This document shows, one piece after another, positions 26,461 through 35,095 of a stretch of 64,000 nt of DNA. Made by a program: the position numbers and the translations under genes. The DNA comes from Kocuria dechangensis. GTDB taxonomy: Bacteria > Actinomycetota > Actinomycetes > Actinomycetales > Micrococcaceae. The notes beneath the pieces are model-generated. The model searched no databases. It was given only the letters and a program-made list of their open reading frames with translations, and was not told the DNA's origin. The DNA lies in the NCBI RefSeq assembly GCF_014636775.1, contig NZ_BMEQ01000012.1:58674-122673 (forward strand). The letters are read 5' to 3'. The stretch's first letter is position 1; every line of letters begins with the position of its first letter.

Positions 26461-26959
26461 GAACTGAAATTAGCAGGAGCACCGACGTTGGTTTGATGCC
26501 CTCGACACGCTACCGGCCTTCGCCTCAGCGCAACCGCCCTCCTCTGCCGCGTAGGAAACGAGTACTGCGTCCACGGTCGCCAGACTGGGAGCTGATCCGG
26601 CCGCTCATGCCCGGGCGGCAGTCCCACCCGTTGCTCCAGCACCGGATTGCGGAATTGGGAGGGTCGGGACAGGAAGGATGCTCGAGTGCGATGCGTGCGC
26701 GGTCGGCCCCTTGGGCGCGTAGGTCTTGGTGCACGGGGGTCAGTCCGGCGGGAGCGGCGGCGTCGGCGGCGTCCCACCGGGTGACGGCCATCTGGTCCGG
26801 CACCGTGATGCCTGCTTGCTCAGCCGCACGCAGGCTCCGGGGGCGGGTTCGTCGCTCCTCGCCGCGACAGCAATGACGACGTCGTCGGAGGTGGCCTCCA
26901 GGAGCTGAGACGTGGCGGCCATAGGGCGAATTGCTGACCCCGTGGAGGGGCCGCAAGCC
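26461..26959 (-). pseudogene. LacI-family regulator C-terminal relic
   Basis: Between about 26910 and 26690 the minus strand reads SDDVVIAVAARSDEPAPGAC in one frame. After a shift it reads AGITVPDQMAVTRWDAADAA and AGLTPVHQDLRAQGADRARI. This resembles the C-terminal effector domain of LacI regulators ('VPDDVAVTGWDD...AGLTTVRQ'). No DNA-binding half is present. The rest of the interval shows no gene. The call rests on this short match. Confidence 0.5.
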
Positions 26960-27718
26960 TTACCGCGTCGAGCGGAACGCCGTCTCGACCGGCTCGAGAA
27001 GGAACAGGCACGAGTTGGGCTCGTATTCGTCGACCTGGGCTGTGATGTCAAGGTTGGTGCCGACGCCGATCGTGTCGGGCATGGTGTCGGTGGAGTGCAG
27101 ATCAATCGTGGTGTTCACGTCGCGGAACTGAAACGCCGGGCCGAATGCTGAGGTCTCGCTGTAGTCGCCCACGCCGATCAGAATGTCGTACCGCGTACTG
27201 GCGCCGTCATGGCTGTTCATCGCTGCGATATTCCCGTCGAATGCGATCGTCTGACCGCGGTACTTCTCGGCGAAGGCTGCGATGGAACCGTCGCAGTAGT
27301 CACCGAGGCCGAGGATCGCCGCAAGGTCCGCGTTGCTGTCAGGAGTGAGCACGACGCCACCGGCTTCGACCGACTCGGTGGGCGTCGGCTCCTGGGAAGG
27401 TCTTTCGCGTTCGGTGGGGGTGGTCTCGCTGGCGGAGGCTGCAGGCGTCTGTGCTGGCTCGGCGTGACTTTGCTCGCGGATGATCCCGTTCGCGATGAGA
27501 GCGATGACCAGGACCGCCAGTGTGCCACCGCCGATCACGGCGAGACGCCAGGGCGTCTTCGGCTTGGGCCGACGAAGGGTGATCTCCGTCTGCAGTTTTC
27601 CCCGCGACTGGGAGACGACCTCCCAGCCTTCCTTCTCCCATTTCGACACCGTCCGGGATTCAGCGCCGCGTATGGTCCGCACGGTTCTTGTCTCGTACTT
27701 GACGCCATCGTCGGCCAT
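26960..27718 (-). CDS. DUF4839-like membrane-anchored protein
   Basis: This 252-residue protein has an N-terminal cytoplasmic part with SKWEKEGWEVVSQSRGKLQT and one transmembrane helix (LAVIGGGTLAVLVIALIANG). A Pro/Thr/Ser/Glu-rich linker leads to an external domain with LGLGDYCDGSIAAFAEKYRG, TIAFDGNIAAMNSHDG, YDILIGVGDYSETSAFGPAF and QFRDVNTTIDLH, the DUF4839 pattern. The N-terminal part resembles small DUF4177-like domains. The topology suggests surface display. No catalytic motif is evident, and its role is unknown. Confidence 0.8.
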   Translation of the reverse strand: MADDGVKYETRTVRTIRGAESRTVSKWEKEGWEVVSQSRGKLQTEITLRRPKPKTPWRLAVIGGGTLAVLVIALIANGIIREQSHAEPAQTPAASASETTPTERERPSQEPTPTESVEAGGVVLTPDSNADLAAILGLGDYCDGSIAAFAEKYRGQTIAFDGNIAAMNSHDGASTRYDILIGVGDYSETSAFGPAFQFRDVNTTIDLHSTDTMPDTIGVGTNLDITAQVDEYEPNSCLFLLEPVETAFRSTR

Positions 27719-27963
27719 GCAGTGCCCATCTCCGTCCCAGCTGGCACCACGCCAGGCTGGATGAGCCTATCGGCTTCGGCAACCAGCCACCGCACCGCCA
27801 CTGCTGCTGCAAGGGGTTAATGCACGATCAGGTGAAATTTGATCTGACGTGCTCGTAGGCAACCCGGAGGGATGCGGCAGGTGCCCGTAGACCAACCACG
27901 ACGGACAAGGAGACCGGTGTTCAGGTCGAATCGCGTGGAATCAGAGGTGCCTGCGATGGTGCT

Positions 27964-28239
27964 TTACCCGGGGCTGCGAAAGCGCTCGGGCACCGTGTCG
28001 TTCAGTGAGAAGGGCCCCCACGCGTCGCTCTTGGGGAGGGTCTCGTCGATTTCGTGCCAGCGTTCCCATGCCGCTTGGCGCGTAACCCCAAGAGCGGTGG
28101 CGATCTCTGCCCAGGACAGGCCGGCCTTCCGTGCGTACTTCACAGTCGTGAGTTCGGTGTGGTCGCACGTCTGGCGGACCTGCTGGATAGCCATCAGGGT
28201 GGCGGTGACCTCTGCCTTCCAGCTCTGTGGGCTCGACAT
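27964..28239 (-). CDS. Small helix-turn-helix protein
   Basis: This protein of about 91 residues begins MSSPQSWKAEVTATLMAIQQ. A clear HTH follows (TTVKYARKAGLSWAEIATAL then GVTRQAAWERW). The C-terminal tail FSLNDTVPERFRSPG is short. The start at 28239 is chosen because upstream codons look non-coding. It is probably a DNA-binding protein; the target is unknown, and no effector domain is present. Confidence 0.6.
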   Translation of the reverse strand: MSSPQSWKAEVTATLMAIQQVRQTCDHTELTTVKYARKAGLSWAEIATALGVTRQAAWERWHEIDETLPKSDAWGPFSLNDTVPERFRSPG

Positions 28240-28480
28240 GGACGATCCCGTCGATCGAGGCCCCTTCATGGCCCTATGGACGGTCGGCCCGCCGCTGTAT
28301 CTCGCCATAACGTCAGCGTGTCCTTACGACGGCACCCTGTCAAGGCACCTTGGCAACAGAGTCCCACGAGATTCAGCACCGCCCGTGTGTGAAGCGCCCG
28401 GTAAGGGAACCGTTACTGCAACATCGATTGCCTCTAGCGGGCCTTATGCCAACCAGCGTCACTGCGTACCTTCTGGATTC

Positions 28481-28984
28481 TTACGCCGCTTTCCGGGCTC
28501 GATGCCCCGGTTCGGTCAGGGGGTGGGCGCCGTGTTCTGTGGGGTTGTTTCGGCCGCTGGCCGGGCACATCGGGGGTGCTGCACGTGGTGATGGTGCCGG
28601 GAGCGGGTGTGGATGCTCGGCTGGCGGGAGCAGTGCCAGGGGATAGTTGCGAGAGGGGATCCGTTCCCAGGAGTAGCTGAAGGAGCCGCTCTCCCAGCGT
28701 TGCCAGGTGGGGCTCCACTCGAAGACCTGTCCGGTGAAGTCTGTCCAGCGACGGGTGCGGTGGGGTTCAGGATCGCCGGGGTGGATCGTTTCCGCGTGCA
28801 GGAGCGTCCTGGCATAGGAGTGGGCGGGTGCGCTTCGGTAAGCCTGTCGCCACCGGTGTTTTTCATCGTCGGTCAGGTCGTCCCAGGATGGTGCGCTGGA
28901 GCCCGCCAGGAGGATGCTGCGGTAGCGGGCAACGAGACCGTCCACGTCATGGGGCGCCGGGCGGACCGGTAAGGCTGCCGACAT
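28481..28984 (-). CDS. Hypothetical protein
   Basis: This open frame of about 167 residues starts MSAALPVRPAPHDVDGLVAR and contains SWDDLTDDEKHRWRQAYRSA and FEWSPTWQRWESGSFSYSWE. The regular Trp/Arg-rich composition suggests a real small protein, but the Pro/His-rich C-terminal 50 residues do not. I recognise no family. An upstream start at 29116 is possible. Confidence 0.4.
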   Translation of the reverse strand: MSAALPVRPAPHDVDGLVARYRSILLAGSSAPSWDDLTDDEKHRWRQAYRSAPAHSYARTLLHAETIHPGDPEPHRTRRWTDFTGQVFEWSPTWQRWESGSFSYSWERIPSRNYPLALLPPAEHPHPLPAPSPRAAPPMCPASGRNNPTEHGAHPLTEPGHRARKAA

Positions 28985-29129
28985 CGTCGCTGAGGCCAGG
29001 GGCGCATCGAGGCATCCCGGATGTTCGTGTGACCGGCTGTTCTGGGGCGTCGGGGTCGTCCGTCGCTCTGCTTGATGGGTGGCGGTGGGTCTCGTGCAGC
29101 TCTGGTTCAGCGTCATCGCCGAGGGTCCT

Positions 29130-29591
29130 TTACCGGAGAAGATTTGTGCGCACGTGCTCGGGCCAGGGGTGGGCGCGCTGACCGTCCGGGGAGAGGTTGA
29201 CCACGGTGAAGGTGCCGTGGGCGGCCACGGTGGGCGGTTCCGGAAGTGTGTCGGGGAGGATGGCGGCTTCGAAGGAGAAGGTCATAGAGGTCCGTCCCAG
29301 CCTGGTCAGCTCCACGGTGATCTCCACGTCCTGGTCGAAGTAGATCGGGGCGGTGTAGTTCACCACCTGCTGGACGCGCGGGGCGCGGGTGAAGACCTCC
29401 AATAGATCGTGGTCTTTCCACCACGCGATCTCGCAGGCCTCGACCCAGCGCATGATCACGGAGTTGTGGTGGCGGCGTCCGGCGTCGGTGTCGATCCATT
29501 CCAGGGTGCGGGTGATCGTCTGGGTCACCGGGCGGGACGCTCCCGTGGGGGTCCGCATCTCGTCCAGGGGCGTGGTGGGTGCGTGGCTCAC
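29130..29591 (-). CDS. Acyl-CoA thioesterase, hotdog fold (4HBT type)
   Basis: This protein of about 153 residues hydrolyses acyl-CoA or aryl-CoA thioesters. It contains ITRTLEWIDTDAGRRHHNSV, MRWVEACEIAWWKDHDLLEV and VVNYTAPIYFDQDVEITVEL, consistent with the single-hotdog 4HBT family, whose acid residue follows the W-x-D-x-D segment. GTG 29591 has AGGA 8 nt upstream. An alternative GTG at 29606 overlaps the stop of the hydratase gene by 4 bp. Either way it is coupled to that gene and likely releases free acid or CoA in the same pathway. Confidence 0.85.
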   Translation of the reverse strand: MSHAPTTPLDEMRTPTGASRPVTQTITRTLEWIDTDAGRRHHNSVIMRWVEACEIAWWKDHDLLEVFTRAPRVQQVVNYTAPIYFDQDVEITVELTRLGRTSMTFSFEAAILPDTLPEPPTVAAHGTFTVVNLSPDGQRAHPWPEHVRTNLLR

Positions 29592-29602
29592 GTGGGATGT
29601 CC

Positions 29603-30460
29603 TCACTGGTCGTAGTAGGTGTCGCGCTGGTGGAAGGCCTCACGGGTCCCGGCTTGTTGGCGCTGCTTGAGGAAGTTGAACTCGTCGTCCTCGAAGCGCA
29701 GGTTGGTGCCCAGGGTGTGGCCCACGTAGCCGCGGGCGAACTGTTCGGAGCCGCCCAGGCTCTCCAGGGCCATCTGCCACATGGCTTTGCCCGTGACCAG
29801 AGCATCGCGCGGGTGCTGGGCCACCCGGGTGGCCCAGTCCTCCACGACCGCCTCCAGCTCGGCTTCGGGCACGCACCGGTTGGCCAGGCCCAGGGACTCG
29901 GCCTCGAGCCCGTCGAAGGCATCGCCCAGCAGCAGGATCTCCCGGGCACGCTTGGGCCCGTAGAGCAGGATTTGGGTGTTCAGGTGCCAGGTGTTCCCGG
30001 CCAGCCCGAAGCGCTGCTCGGCGTGGCTGAACCGGGCCGTGTCGGCGCAGATGACCAGATCGACCAGCTCGGCCAGGTACATCCCGGCGCCCGTGCAGGT
30101 GCCGTGCACCTGGGCGATCACGGGCTTGAGCGAGAAGTGGAAGGCCTTGTAACCCTCCCCCAGGCGGCGGTCGCGGGTGAGCCGGGAACGCTGGCTGGGC
30201 CGGCGCGGTGTGGTCCCGTCGGCCTGGGGCTCCAGCCCGTAGGAGCGCACCGCGTCGTTGTAGTCGTGGCCGGAGCAGAAGCTCTTGCCGTTGCCCCGCA
30301 GCACGATCACCCGGATGTCGTCGTCGGCTTCGGCCTCGTGCAGGAGCTCGACCAGGTCGTCCAGGTCCGAAAAGCGCAGGGCGTTGTGCTTCTCCGGGCG
30401 GTTGAGCACCAGGTGTCCCACCGGGCCCCGCTTCTCCAGATACACGGCTTCGTCGCTCAT
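29603..30460 (-). CDS. Enoyl-CoA hydratase/isomerase family protein
   Basis: This 285-residue crotonase-fold protein has GPVGHLVLNRPEKHNALRFS at the N-terminus and the first oxyanion-hole segment VIVLRGNGKSFCSGHDYND. The second is VIAQVHGTCTGAGMYLAELV. Catalytic Glu positions of classical hydratases are not obvious (ERFGLAG-like EQRFGLAGNTWHL is present), so isomerase, hydrolase or atypical hydratase activity is possible. It is the first gene of a leftward pair with the thioesterase and divergent from the CaiB gene 115 bp away. Confidence 0.88.
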   Translation of the reverse strand: MSDEAVYLEKRGPVGHLVLNRPEKHNALRFSDLDDLVELLHEAEADDDIRVIVLRGNGKSFCSGHDYNDAVRSYGLEPQADGTTPRRPSQRSRLTRDRRLGEGYKAFHFSLKPVIAQVHGTCTGAGMYLAELVDLVICADTARFSHAEQRFGLAGNTWHLNTQILLYGPKRAREILLLGDAFDGLEAESLGLANRCVPEAELEAVVEDWATRVAQHPRDALVTGKAMWQMALESLGGSEQFARGYVGHTLGTNLRFEDDEFNFLKQRQQAGTREAFHQRDTYYDQ

Positions 30461-30509
30461 GCGCACTCCCTTCCCGAACCGGGGGACTGTCCCCACTTGC
30501 TCTAAAATA

Positions 30510-30530
30510 CTACACTTAAGACTATTCAGT
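30510..30530. promoter_or_regulatory. Candidate shared regulatory element (divergent hydratase/CaiB promoter)
   Basis: CTACACTTAAGACTATTCAG lies in the 115-bp AT-rich divergent region. It matches 14 of 21 positions with the element at 43760-43780. It could bind the regulator controlling the whole 29-44 kb cluster, such as the PaaX-like protein. Confidence 0.4.
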
Positions 30531-30575
30531 ACCCTTAAATGTAAAACATCACGTTGTTGAGTCCCAGGAGATCCC

Positions 30576-31748
30576 ATGAGCACCACGACACCGTCCACTG
30601 AGCATCCCCGCCCCCTTGCCGGGGTGCGGGTCATCGAGCTGGCGCACTGGATGGCCGGTCCGGCCGCCGGCGGGATCATGAGCGACTGGGGGGCCGAGGT
30701 GATCAAGGTCGAACCCCACGGCGGGGAGCCGATGCGCAACATCTGGGGGAAGATGGGCGCGAATCCCGATGCCCCCAACGGCGCGTTCATCTCCGCCAAC
30801 CGCGGGAAGAAGTCCGTGGAGCTGGACGTGCAGTCCGAGGAGGGCCAGGACCGGCTGCACGAGCTGCTGGGCTCGGCCGACGTGCTGCTCACCAATCTGC
30901 GCCCCGGGGCGCTGGAGCGGCTGGGCCTGGCCCCGGCTCAGGTCGCCGACCGGCACGCCCACCTGGTCTACTGCTCCCTGACCGCCTATGGGTGGGGTGG
31001 CCCTGATCAGGACAAGGCGGGCTATGACCTGGCCTCCTTCTTCGGGCGCACCGGGATCGCCCACGAGATCACCACCCAGGGCACCCCCCCGGCGGCGCTG
31101 CTGCAGGGGCTGGGGGACACCTACACGGCCATGACCGCGGTGGCCGGGATCCTGGCGGCCCTGCACGAGCGTCAGAGCACGGGGCGGGGCCGGTTCGTGG
31201 AGGCCTCCCTGTTGCGCACCGGCATGTGGGCTCTGGCCGGTGAGCTGGGGGTGCAGGCCATGGGGGGCCATCCGCGCCCGCCGAAGCCGCGCGAGCAGTG
31301 CGGCACGCCGATGTACAACTCCTATCCGACCAGTGACGGGCGGTGGTTCTATCTGGTCGGGGTCCAGGCGGACCGGCAGCTGCCCAAGGTCCTGGCCGCC
31401 ATCGGGCGCAGCGACCTGCTGGAGGACGAGCGGTTCGCCTCGGCCAGGGCGCTGTCGAAGAACCGCGGGGAGGTCATCGCGATCCTCGACGAGGCCTTCC
31501 GCCGGCAACCCCTGGAGCACTGGGGGGCGGTGCTCGATGAGCACGACGTCTTCTGGGCTCCGGTGCAGACCCCGGCCGAGGTCGTGGACGACCCGCAGGC
31601 CCACGCGATGGGGGCGTGGATCAGCGTGGACGGTCACCCCTCGGTGGACTCCCCGATCCGCTTCGACCAGCTCAGCCGCCGCGAGGCCCCCCGCCCACCC
31701 CGGGCCGGGGAGCACAGCGAGGAGCTGCTGAGGGCACGCGCTACTTGA
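30576..31748 (+). CDS. CaiB/BaiF family (class III) CoA-transferase
   Basis: This 390-residue protein moves CoA between acyl-CoA and a free acid, or acts as an alpha-methylacyl-CoA racemase relative. It begins LAGVRVIELAHWMAGPAAGG, has IKVEPHGGEPMRNIWGKMGA and the conserved NRGKKSVELDVQSEEGQDRL. The likely catalytic Asp lies in KAGYDLASFFGRTGIAHEIT, the usual YD region. Length is normal for FrcA/BaiF types. It is transcribed rightward, divergent from the enoyl-CoA hydratase, and ends at a bidirectional terminator facing the acyl-CoA ligase. It offers a second CoA-activation route beside the two ligases. Confidence 0.92.
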   Translation: MSTTTPSTEHPRPLAGVRVIELAHWMAGPAAGGIMSDWGAEVIKVEPHGGEPMRNIWGKMGANPDAPNGAFISANRGKKSVELDVQSEEGQDRLHELLGSADVLLTNLRPGALERLGLAPAQVADRHAHLVYCSLTAYGWGGPDQDKAGYDLASFFGRTGIAHEITTQGTPPAALLQGLGDTYTAMTAVAGILAALHERQSTGRGRFVEASLLRTGMWALAGELGVQAMGGHPRPPKPREQCGTPMYNSYPTSDGRWFYLVGVQADRQLPKVLAAIGRSDLLEDERFASARALSKNRGEVIAILDEAFRRQPLEHWGAVLDEHDVFWAPVQTPAEVVDDPQAHAMGAWISVDGHPSVDSPIRFDQLSRREAPRPPRAGEHSEELLRARAT

Positions 31749-31842
31749 GTCGGTGCGGCCCAGGGCCCACGGTCCCGGGCCGCAACGACCCGCCCAGCAC
31801 AGACGTGCTCCTCCGAGGAACCAGCCAGAAAGGGCAATGACA

Positions 31843-31878
31843 AGGGGGCCGCATACCGATCACGGCATGCGGCCCCCT
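31843..31878. terminator. Bidirectional terminator between convergent CaiB and ligase genes
   Basis: AGGGGGCCGCAT (31843-31854) pairs perfectly with ATGCGGCCCCCT (31867-31878) around a 12-nt loop, in the gap between the two stops. Confidence 0.8.
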
Positions 31879-31910
31879 CCGTGCCCCACCGGGCGCTGCG
31901 GGGAGCGGGC

Positions 31911-33521
31911 TCAGCCCGTGGCGGGTGCGGGCCAGATCGTGGTCCCGCCGGCCTCGAGCCACTGCCGCTGCACCTCCCGGCGCACGATCTTGCCGGAGGC
32001 GTTGGTGGGGAGCTCGCCCTCATAGAGCCACCACCGGGAGGGGTGTTCGAAGCGCGCCAGCCGGCCTTGGACGGCGGCCAGGAGGGACGCCGGGGCGAGC
32101 TCCGCACCGGGGCGCAGGACCACGGCGGCACCGACCTCCTCTCCGAGGTCGGCGTGGGGCAGGGCGACGACGGCGACCTCGGCGACGTCGGGGTGGTCGT
32201 GGAGGACGTCCTCGACGTGGGCGCTGGAGATGTTCTCCCCGCCGCGGATGATGATGTCTTTGAGCCGGCCGGTGATGCACAGCCAGCCCTCGGCGTCGAT
32301 CCGGCCCAGATCGCCGCTGGAGACCCAGCCCTCGGCGTCGGTCAGGGGTGTCTCGTCCCCGAGGTAGCCCTCGGTGATGGTGGGGGTGCGCACCTGGATC
32401 TCACCGGCGCCGTCGGCCTGGGGGTTGGCGATGCGCAGCTCCACCACGGGCAGGGCCCGGCCGACGCACCCGGGGCGCCCGGCGATGTCCTTGCCCGCAC
32501 CGGCGGCCACGACCCCGCCGGCCTCGGTGAGCCCGTACATGCTGCTGCCGCCGCTGCGGACCCGCGGGAACCGCTCGGAGATCTGGCGCCGCAAGTCCGC
32601 CGAGGCCGGGGCTCCTCCCATGGGGATCGAGGACACCGAGGAGGTGTCGAAGGCCTCGAAGTCCGGATGCTCCAGCACCCGGCTGACCATGGTGGGGATG
32701 CATCCCCAGGACCGGACCTTCTCCGCCTCGATCAGCCGCAGCACCTCGGCGGGGTCGAACTTCCCGTCGAGGAAGACCAGTCGCCCGCCGGAGAGCAGCG
32801 TGGTCAGGCACACCTGCACCCCGGCCAGGTGGAACAGCGGCACCGTGAGCATGGAGACTCCCCCGGGCTTCTGCGCCGGGATCTCCTGTGGCAGCCGGCC
32901 GGTGAGGACCAGGATGTTCTGGATGTTGGCGATCACCGACCGGGCGGTCATCACCACTCCCTTGGGCTTTCCGGTGGTGCCGGAGCTGAACATGATGATC
33001 GACAGCGCCTCCTCGTCACGGGGCCACTGCGGCAGCTCCACGCGCCGCTGAACGTCTTCGACGGCCCGGCGCACCGTGGCGACCTCCAGGGTCGGGAAGC
33101 CCAGGCGCCGGTCGGTGATCACCAGGTCGGGTTCGGCGTCGGCCAGCACCTCCTGGGCCTCGGTATCCGCCCACCAGGCGTTGCCGAGCACGGCCACCGC
33201 GCCCAGGGCGTGCACGGCCCAGAAGCTGACCATCCACTCCACGGAGTTGAAGGCCAGCAGGCCCACCCGCGAGCCGGGTCCGACACCACGCTCGGCCAGC
33301 TCACAGGCCACCCGGGCCACGGCCTCCTCGTGCTCGCGGAAGGTCAGGCGGCGGTCGCCCTGGACCAGCAGTTCCCGCTCCGCCCAGCGGCGGGCGGTGA
33401 GCAGGAAGTCGGCCACCGCGGCGGGCCGCTCGGCGTAGGCGAGGCAGGGGTGGCCGTGGACCGTGGTCTTCTCGACCGCACGCCCCCAGGCGGGCGCGGT
33501 CGCCACCGCCACCTCGCTCAT
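31911..33521 (-). CDS. Acyl-CoA ligase (AMP-forming)
   Basis: This 536-residue member of the ANL superfamily activates a carboxylic acid to its CoA ester via an acyl-adenylate. It has the P-loop IIMFSSGTTGKPKGVV, the A5 region SSMYGLTEAGG, A7 SSGDLGRIDAEGWLCITGR and the hinge GRLKDIIIRGGENISSAHVE. The C-terminal catalytic Lys is in PTNASGKIVRREV. ATG 33521 is chosen as the family-like N-terminus. It is divergent from the zinc alcohol dehydrogenase gene, with a shared AT-rich region of about 205 bp. The acid specificity (fatty, aromatic or terpenoid) cannot be read from the sequence. Confidence 0.93.
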   Translation of the reverse strand: MSEVAVATAPAWGRAVEKTTVHGHPCLAYAERPAAVADFLLTARRWAERELLVQGDRRLTFREHEEAVARVACELAERGVGPGSRVGLLAFNSVEWMVSFWAVHALGAVAVLGNAWWADTEAQEVLADAEPDLVITDRRLGFPTLEVATVRRAVEDVQRRVELPQWPRDEEALSIIMFSSGTTGKPKGVVMTARSVIANIQNILVLTGRLPQEIPAQKPGGVSMLTVPLFHLAGVQVCLTTLLSGGRLVFLDGKFDPAEVLRLIEAEKVRSWGCIPTMVSRVLEHPDFEAFDTSSVSSIPMGGAPASADLRRQISERFPRVRSGGSSMYGLTEAGGVVAAGAGKDIAGRPGCVGRALPVVELRIANPQADGAGEIQVRTPTITEGYLGDETPLTDAEGWVSSGDLGRIDAEGWLCITGRLKDIIIRGGENISSAHVEDVLHDHPDVAEVAVVALPHADLGEEVGAAVVLRPGAELAPASLLAAVQGRLARFEHPSRWWLYEGELPTNASGKIVRREVQRQWLEAGGTTIWPAPATG

Positions 33522-33646
33522 GACCGGCCCCCGCCCACAGGGGTGGCCGTCCAGCGGTTCTTCAGAGGAGATCTCATGTCGCGTTCCTTTCTCGCGGTGG
33601 GGCGCCGCAGCCGCCGAGCAGAGACGGAGCACCTCGAACAGCCCTA

Positions 33647-33670
33647 AATCTACACTATCTATGTTCAAGT
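33647..33670. promoter_or_regulatory. Candidate shared regulatory element (ligase/ADH divergent promoter)
   Basis: AATCTAC, seven bases, then ATGTTCAAGT. The same 24-bp layout with identical ends recurs at 43757-43780 upstream of the nitronate-monooxygenase-like gene. The remaining region is AT-rich and includes TATAGTATTG. Confidence 0.5.
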
Positions 33671-33726
33671 CGTCAGAAACGTATAGTATTGGGGGTGTAG
33701 CCAGTCCGCTCGTCCGAGGAGTTCCC

Positions 33727-34827
33727 GTGCCACTGTCCGCCGTTCTCGAAACCCCCAACCAGCCCCTGACCCTGCGGGAGATCGATCTCGAGGAGCCCCG
33801 CACCGGTGAGGTGCGGGTCAAGATCGGTGCGACCGGGGTGTGCCACTCCGACATCTCCGTCTACACCGCGGTCCTGCCCAACCCGCTGCCGGCGGTGCTC
33901 GGCCACGAGGCCGCCGGGACCGTGACCGCCGTCGGGGACGGGGTTCAGGACCTCGCCCCCGGGGACCGGGTCGTGCTGACCTGGTTGGCCCAGTGCGGGG
34001 AGTGCTTCTACTGCCTCAAGGGCCAGCCGCAGCTGTGCGAGACCGCCGGGGTGGCCTTCGCCAAGGGCGCCCTGCTCGATGGCACCACCCGCTACTCGAT
34101 GGACGGGGCCGGGGTCTTCCAGATGGCCGGGCTGGGCACCTTCAGCCAGGAGTGCGTGGTGCCGGCCCGGTCGGCCATCAAGATCCCCGACACCATCCCG
34201 CTGACCTCTGCCGCCCTGATCGGCTGCGGGGTGCTCACCGGCTGGGGTGCTGCGGCCAACACCGCCAGCATCGGCATCGGCGACACCGTCGCCGTCGTCG
34301 GCTGCGGCGGGGTGGGCCTGAACGCGATCCAGGGTGCACGCATGAGCGGGGCGGCCACGATCATCGCCGTGGACATGCACGAGGAGCGGCTCGAGCTGGC
34401 CCGCACCATGGGTGCCACCCACACCCTGCAGCCCGGGGACAACCTGCCCAAGCAGGTCCGCCAGCTCACCGGCGGGCGCGGCACGGACGTGACCCTGGAG
34501 GTCGTCGGACGCCAGGAGACCGTCCGGGACGCGGTGAAGATGACCCGGCGCGGCGGGGAGGTTGTGCTGGTCGGGGCCGGCGGGGACGACGTCTTCCTCA
34601 ACGTCCCGGCCTTCAACGGCATGGTGATGTCCGAGAAGACCGTGAAGGGCTCCCTCTACGGCTCCGCCAACGTCAAGCGCGACGTGCCCCGGCTGGTCTC
34701 CCTCTACGAGGCCGGGCTGCTGAAGCTCGACGAGCTGGTCACCGAGCAGTTCGCCTTCGACGAGGTCAACGACGCCGTCCACTACTGCCTGGACCAGAAG
34801 GGCGCCCGGGCCGTGATGGTCCTGTAG
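33727..34827 (+). CDS. Zinc alcohol dehydrogenase, NDMA-dependent type
   Basis: This 366-residue MDR enzyme reads PLSAVLETPNQPLTLREIDL at the N-terminus. Catalytic-zinc ligands lie in TGVCHSDISVYTAVLPNPLP and LGHEAAGTVTAVG, and structural cysteines in CGECFYCLKGQPQLC. The Rossmann motif is VAVVGCGGVGLNAIQGA. The sequence pattern is that of actinobacterial NDMA-dependent, mycofactocin-linked alcohol dehydrogenases, which tightly hold their NAD. No mycofactocin genes are in the window. GTG 33727 follows GAGGAG. In this cluster it probably oxidises an alcohol produced by the P450. Confidence 0.9.
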   Translation: MPLSAVLETPNQPLTLREIDLEEPRTGEVRVKIGATGVCHSDISVYTAVLPNPLPAVLGHEAAGTVTAVGDGVQDLAPGDRVVLTWLAQCGECFYCLKGQPQLCETAGVAFAKGALLDGTTRYSMDGAGVFQMAGLGTFSQECVVPARSAIKIPDTIPLTSAALIGCGVLTGWGAAANTASIGIGDTVAVVGCGGVGLNAIQGARMSGAATIIAVDMHEERLELARTMGATHTLQPGDNLPKQVRQLTGGRGTDVTLEVVGRQETVRDAVKMTRRGGEVVLVGAGGDDVFLNVPAFNGMVMSEKTVKGSLYGSANVKRDVPRLVSLYEAGLLKLDELVTEQFAFDEVNDAVHYCLDQKGARAVMVL

Positions 34828-34839
34828 CCGGCAGCACCC

Positions 34840-34896
34840 GAAGCGCACGAGGAGGGGTCGCGAGGATTGTCCTCGCGGCCCCTCCTCGTGCGCTTC
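34840..34896 (+). terminator. Very long stem-loop after the alcohol dehydrogenase gene
   Basis: The 27-base arms 34840-34866 and 34870-34896 pair with one G-U position around a TTG loop, 12 bp after the stop. It is unusually long for a terminator. Confidence 0.85.
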
Positions 34897-34926
34897 CTCA
34901 TGCGCTTTCTCATGCGCTTTCTCATG
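34891..34926. repeat. Three tandem 12-bp repeats (CGCTTTCTCATG)
   Basis: Units at 34891-34902 (one variant base), 34903-34914 and 34915-34926 follow directly on the terminator stem and overlap its last bases. Confidence 0.85.
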
Positions 34927-35033
34927 CCACGATGCCGTGCCATGGAGCCCTGGTTTGAGGCCAGGAGGAGGCCGGGAGGCCGCGGGCACCCGGACCTCTC
35001 GGCACATCGGTGCTCAGCGGAGGAGGGCATGAA

Positions 35034-35063
35034 GAAGGGGAGGGCGTCCCGACCCTCCCCTTC
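35034..35063 (-). terminator. Terminator after the aldehyde dehydrogenase gene
   Basis: GAAGGGGAGGG (35034-35044) pairs with CCCTCCCCTTC (35053-35063) around an 8-nt loop, 32 bp past the stop on the minus strand. Confidence 0.75.
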
Positions 35064-35095
35064 CCCATCACATGAGCAGGCCCTGACGGGTCCCC

